Below, one piece after another: positions 6,379 through 8,237 of a stretch of DNA of 8,237 nucleotides. The stretch covers positions 1 through 8,237 of the forward strand of contig JBAWVO010000288.1 in NCBI GenBank assembly GCA_037147235.1. Reading direction: 5' to 3'. This stretch comes from JANXQG01 sp037147235 (GTDB lineage: Bacteria > Planctomycetota > Planctomycetia > Pirellulales > Thermoguttaceae). The notes under the pieces are model-generated. The model saw only the letters and a list, made by a program, of their open reading frames with translations. It was not told the origin of the DNA and searched no databases. Position 1 is the first letter of the stretch; every line of letters starts with the position of its first letter. The position numbers were made by a program, and so were the translations under genes.

Positions 6379-6776
6379 CACACCTCTTTGACACGAATTC
6401 CTGTGTGGATCATTTGCGGCGCGGCCAAGCCGCGAACATCACGGTCCGACTCGTCGCCGCTGCCGCTGGGAGCGTCGTTCTTTGTTCGGTTGTCGTCGCG
6501 GAACTGCTATATGGCGCACACCGAAGCTCGCGCAAGCAACAAAATTTGAGCCAGGTTCAACTCTTTTTTCGTCAGTTTCAATCGCTGCCCTTTGATGATC
6601 GCGCAGCCGACGAGTACGGCCGGATTCGCGCACACTTGGCCGGTTTGGGCATGCTTATCGGCCCGAACGACCTGTTGATCGCGTCGATTGCGCTGGCGAA
6701 CGGACTGACCCTGGTGACTCATAACACCAGGGAATTCAGCCGCATTCCCGGTCTGAAACTGGAGGATTGGCAATGA
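6375..6776 (+). CDS. vapC: VapC-family PIN-domain ribonuclease toxin
   Basis: VapC toxins are Mg-dependent endoribonucleases that cut tRNA or rRNA when not bound by antitoxin. The 133-residue product is a complete PIN domain: FDTN with D6, VVVAELLYG with E43, GPNDLLIA with D99, and the end THNTREFSRIPGLKLEDW (115-132), a common close of this family. The acidic metal-binding residues are all present, so it should be active. I chose GTG 6375 because it overlaps the antitoxin stop (GTGA) and has GAGGAG (6364-6369) 5 bases upstream; the in-frame GTG at 6357 would add six residues before the conserved 'THLFDTN' and lacks such a site. It is the second gene of the vapBC pair. Oddly, after its TGA the same frame continues for 24 codons into what looks like the end of another gene (6777-6851). 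Confidence 0.9.
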   Translation: MTHLFDTNSCVDHLRRGQAANITVRLVAAAAGSVVLCSVVVAELLYGAHRSSRKQQNLSQVQLFFRQFQSLPFDDRAADEYGRIRAHLAGLGMLIGPNDLLIASIALANGLTLVTHNTREFSRIPGLKLEDWQ

Positions 6777-6851
6777 CCTTCTGCCGCTTGGATTATTGAC
6801 CGTGGACTAGATAGACCGCGACTGATTACAGCCTATCCGCGCGAAGAATAA
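6777..6851 (+). pseudogene. C-terminal scar of a DUF6883-like gene
   Basis: Read in the vapC frame after its stop, this stretch codes PSAAWIIDRGLDRPRLITAY plus a few residues, then TAA at 6849-6851. The pattern 'SAWII-(R/D)-G-D-PRL-(I/V/T)-(T/S)-(A/C)-Y' is how I remember the end of DUF6883 proteins, short proteins of unknown function. No start or ribosome binding site is available and the rest of the domain is missing, so this is a remnant. Its 5' part appears to have been replaced by, or deleted together with, the sequence now occupied by vapC. The DUF4926-like start just after it supports the call, since I recall these two families as neighbours. Based on memory of the families, not a search. 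Confidence 0.5.
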
Positions 6852-6859
6852 GAGGAACC

Positions 6860-6934
6860 ATGATTAAAGAACACGAACGAATCGTGCTGAATGTCGCAAT
6901 ACCTGCCGAAGGACTTGAAGCTGGTGACTTATAA
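6860..6934 (+). pseudogene. N-terminal scar of a DUF4926-like gene
   Basis: ATG 6860 preceded by GAGGA (6852-6856) opens a 24-residue frame, MIKEHERIVLNVAIPAEGLE and then AGDL, ending at TAA 6932-6934. This matches the usual opening of DUF4926 proteins as I know them (MIKE-DRVVL-IPE-GL-AGDVGTVVH), which are normally about 60-80 residues. The homology stops at AGD, and I find no continuation in any frame downstream; instead the stem-loop cluster begins at 6979. It may still be translated as a 24-residue peptide but lacks the body of the domain. DUF4926 has no established function. Confidence 0.55.
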
Positions 6935-6978
6935 GGGGTATCCGGTTTGCTTAGGTTCCCGTTTGCAGCCTGATTAGG

Positions 6979-6996
6979 AGGGTCGTTTACGACCCT
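6979..6996. repeat. Stem-loop, AGGGTCG-TTTA-CGACCCT
   Basis: A perfect 7-bp stem with a TTTA loop, first of four stem-loops in the space between the plus-strand scars and the minus-strand hydrolase. The same TTTA loop occurs in the stem-loop at 7018-7035, which suggests related REP-like units. Confidence 0.6.
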
Positions 6997-6999
6997 TAT

Positions 7000-7010
7000 C
7001 CGCGAAGCGG
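7000..7010. repeat. Small stem-loop, CCGC-GAA-GCGG
   Basis: A 4-bp stem with a three-base loop lying between the two TTTA-loop palindromes. On its own it is weak; its place in the cluster makes it worth listing. Confidence 0.35.
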
Positions 7011-7017
7011 TATTCGG

Positions 7018-7035
7018 CCCGTGCTTTAGCACGGG
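7018..7035. repeat. Stem-loop, CCCGTGC-TTTA-GCACGGG
   Basis: A perfect 7-bp stem with a TTTA loop. Its arm GCACGGG also occurs in the palindrome at the right edge of the window (GCACGGG at 8215-8221 in the context GGCACGGGCT), which points to a dispersed repeat family. I recall palindromes of this kind as common in planctomycete intergenic regions, but did not check. Confidence 0.65.
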
Positions 7036-7058
7036 TAACACGACCAAAACCTCCCATT

Positions 7059-7100
7059 CCCCCCGCGTCCGACCGCCGTAGGCGGTCGGGACGCGGGGGG
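7059..7100. repeat. Large GC-rich stem-loop (19-bp stem), possible REP element or transcription barrier
   Basis: Six Cs at 7059-7064 and GCGTCCGACCGCC (7065-7077) pair, across a GTA loop (7078-7080), with 7081-7100, leaving a single bulged G at 7090: 19 base pairs, nearly all G-C. It sits between converging transcription units (vapBC from the left, the hydrolase from the right, whose stop is at 7132). Such a hairpin could slow or stop polymerase from both sides or protect 3' ends, but neither strand has a T-run after it, so a classical intrinsic terminator is not supported. Confidence 0.65.
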
Positions 7101-7131
7101 TGGTCGATCGCGGTCATTCCTTTTCCATTAT

Positions 7132-8085
7132 TCACCTGCCTGCCCCAACCGAGCCCTTGGCATCGGCGTGGGGGATCATCTTCTGCAACACCAGCCATTC
7201 AAGCGACTTGGTTTGCCAGGCGTCCCACATGGGACCCTTGTAGCCATTCAGTCCGTGGCCGCCGCTCGGCAGTTCCAGGTATTCCGTCGCCAGCTTGTGT
7301 GCATTCAACGCCCCGTAAAGCATCCGGCTATTCTCCGGCGAGACGAGCGTATCGTCTTTGGCATGGGCCAGGAACATGGGCGGCGTCCTGTCGGTGACTT
7401 GCTTCTCATTGGAGAAAAGGTCCACCATTTCCGGCTTGGGATTGCGGCCCAGCAGGTTCGCCTTCGAGCCGCCGTGGGTCTTCGTGCCCATCGTGACAAC
7501 CGGGTAGACCAGGATCGCGAAATCAGGGCGGCAACTCACGCGATTGACCGGGTCAGTCGCTTTGGGGTCGCCGTCGTCGAAGTGAGTGCCTGCCGTGGAG
7601 GCCAGGTGCCCGCCTGCCGAGAAGCCGATGATGCCGATGTGATTTGGGTCAATGTTCCACGGCTTGGCGTTGAAGCGAACTAGACGGATGGCTCGCTGCG
7701 CATCGAGCAGCGGCACGAAGGATCTTCCGCGCGGGAGACGGTACTCCAGCACGATCCCTGCGATACCATGCTGATTGAGCCACTTGGCAATGCCATGCCC
7801 CTCCGCACCGGTCACCAGACCTCCATACCCGCCGCCTGGGCAAATCACCATGGCCGCCCCATTGGCTTTCTCGGTGGCCGGGCGGTGAACGGTAACTGAA
7901 GCACTAGCTGCCTCGAACTTGCCGTCGCCCACAGGTGCCTGACCGGACCATAGGGAGAGCTTTTCGGGGTTGGGCGGTGCCGCCTGAGCGGCCATGGATG
8001 CCCAAGCCAAGGCAATCGTAACGGCCACCGCCGCCAGCAGAGATGCCCCACGAAGACGGTTGCTTAGTGATACGATGCGGTACAT
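7132..8085 (-). CDS. Secreted alpha/beta hydrolase (acetyl-xylan-esterase / BD-FAE-like)
   Basis: A 317-residue serine hydrolase expected to cleave ester bonds, probably of acetylated sugars or polysaccharides, outside the cytoplasm. The N-terminus is a signal peptide: basic start, hydrophobic core at about 14-32, likely cut after AQA at 33-35. The mature part has the oxyanion-hole region CPGGGYGGL (82-90), nucleophile elbow GFSAGGH with S156, HAKDDTLVSPENS with catalytic D245, and GGHGL with H277, so the triad is complete. This layout is that of the family often labelled 'alpha/beta hydrolase' or 'xylanase' in planctomycetes and Bacteroidetes; the real substrate cannot be told. Start ATG 8085-8083 has GAGGAG six bases upstream (8092-8097), and a likely promoter lies at 8150-8178. 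It faces the restriction and toxin genes and has no visible functional tie to them; likely single-gene unit. Confidence 0.9.
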   Translation of the reverse strand: MYRIVSLSNRLRGASLLAAVAVTIALAWASMAAQAAPPNPEKLSLWSGQAPVGDGKFEAASASVTVHRPATEKANGAAMVICPGGGYGGLVTGAEGHGIAKWLNQHGIAGIVLEYRLPRGRSFVPLLDAQRAIRLVRFNAKPWNIDPNHIGIIGFSAGGHLASTAGTHFDDGDPKATDPVNRVSCRPDFAILVYPVVTMGTKTHGGSKANLLGRNPKPEMVDLFSNEKQVTDRTPPMFLAHAKDDTLVSPENSRMLYGALNAHKLATEYLELPSGGHGLNGYKGPMWDAWQTKSLEWLVLQKMIPHADAKGSVGAGR

Positions 8086-8149
8086 AGCGATCTCCTCATT
8101 GCAGTTCAGATGTTTTTGCCTTTGCCGCCGAAGGACGGCAGTGTGAATC

Positions 8150-8178
8150 AGAATACCATCTCGACATGTGCCTGTCCA
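8150..8178 (-). promoter_or_regulatory. Sigma-70-like promoter for the hydrolase
   Basis: On the minus strand TGGACA (8178-8173) and TATTCT (8155-8150) are exactly 17 bases apart, matching the -35 consensus at five and the -10 at four of six positions. The start point would be near 8143, giving a leader of about 58 bases to the ATG at 8085. Confidence 0.45.
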
Positions 8179-8215
8179 CCGGCGTGTGTGGCAAGATTTT
8201 CTGGCAAGCGCGTGG

Positions 8216-8234
8216 CACGGGCTTCCAGCCCGTG
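8216..8234. repeat. Palindrome at the right edge, CACGGGCT-TCC-AGCCCGTG
   Basis: A perfect 8-bp stem with a three-base loop, about 130 bases upstream of the hydrolase. It shares the string GCACGGG with the stem-loop at 7018-7035, so the hydrolase gene is bracketed by related palindromes. Probably a REP-like extragenic repeat. Confidence 0.55.
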
Positions 8235-8237
8235 GAA

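Noticed and set aside
7059..7100. Intrinsic (Rho-independent) terminator
   Set aside because: The stem is very strong but no T-run follows on either strand, so it is listed as a repeat or barrier instead.
6979..7100. CRISPR array
   Set aside because: The palindromes differ in sequence and length, and there are no equal spacers between identical repeats.
6826..7198. Two minus-strand open frames (6826-7047 and 6974-7198)
   Set aside because: They run across the scars and the palindrome cluster, lack recognisable domains, and owe their openness to the repeats.

Overview
The window looks like an accessory (defence-type) stretch of a GC-rich bacterial chromosome. Most codons end in G or C, and antisense frames stay open for hundreds of codons. 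The secreted alpha/beta hydrolase, the VapB type, the DUF6883/DUF4926 scars and the scattered short palindromes of the kind 'CCCGTGC-TTTA-GCACGGG' would all fit a planctomycete. That assignment is an inference from style; there is no rRNA or marker gene here to prove it.

Layout: 1-315 holds no recognisable gene, only a 9-bp palindrome near the left edge and a possible promoter. 316-5971 is a type I restriction-modification operon, hsdR-hsdM-hsdS, all on the plus strand and resembling the type IB (EcoAI/EcoEI-like) branch. hsdR (GTG start at 316) is cut by an in-frame TAG at 2377-2379. The same frame then encodes the rest of the conserved C-terminal domain up to a second TAG at 2782-2784. hsdM (2820-4277) and hsdS (4274-5971, ATGA overlap) are intact. 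6139-6776 is a vapBC toxin-antitoxin pair with a GTGA overlap. 6777-6934 holds two gene scars: the last codons of a DUF6883-like gene and the first codons of a DUF4926-like gene. 6979-7100 is a cluster of stem-loops. 7132-8085, on the minus strand, is a secreted alpha/beta hydrolase with its own likely promoter at 8150-8178. Another palindrome, sharing an arm sequence with one in the cluster, lies at 8216-8234.

How the parts work together: HsdM and HsdS should still form a sequence-specific adenine methyltransferase. Truncated HsdR keeps its nuclease and motor domains but loses most of the C-terminal region expected to dock on the methyltransferase. The simplest reading is a system that modifies but no longer restricts, unless the amber codon is suppressed, variable in the population, or an assembly error. 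vapBC directly downstream adds a second addictive module. The hydrolase is transcribed toward these genes from the other side and seems functionally unrelated; the stem-loop cluster separates the two blocks.

Main points for a second look: the amber codon in hsdR, the vapBC pair beside a broken DUF6883/DUF4926 pair (with the vapC frame running on into the scar), the composition mosaic and 69-bp internal repeat of hsdS, and the palindrome family.
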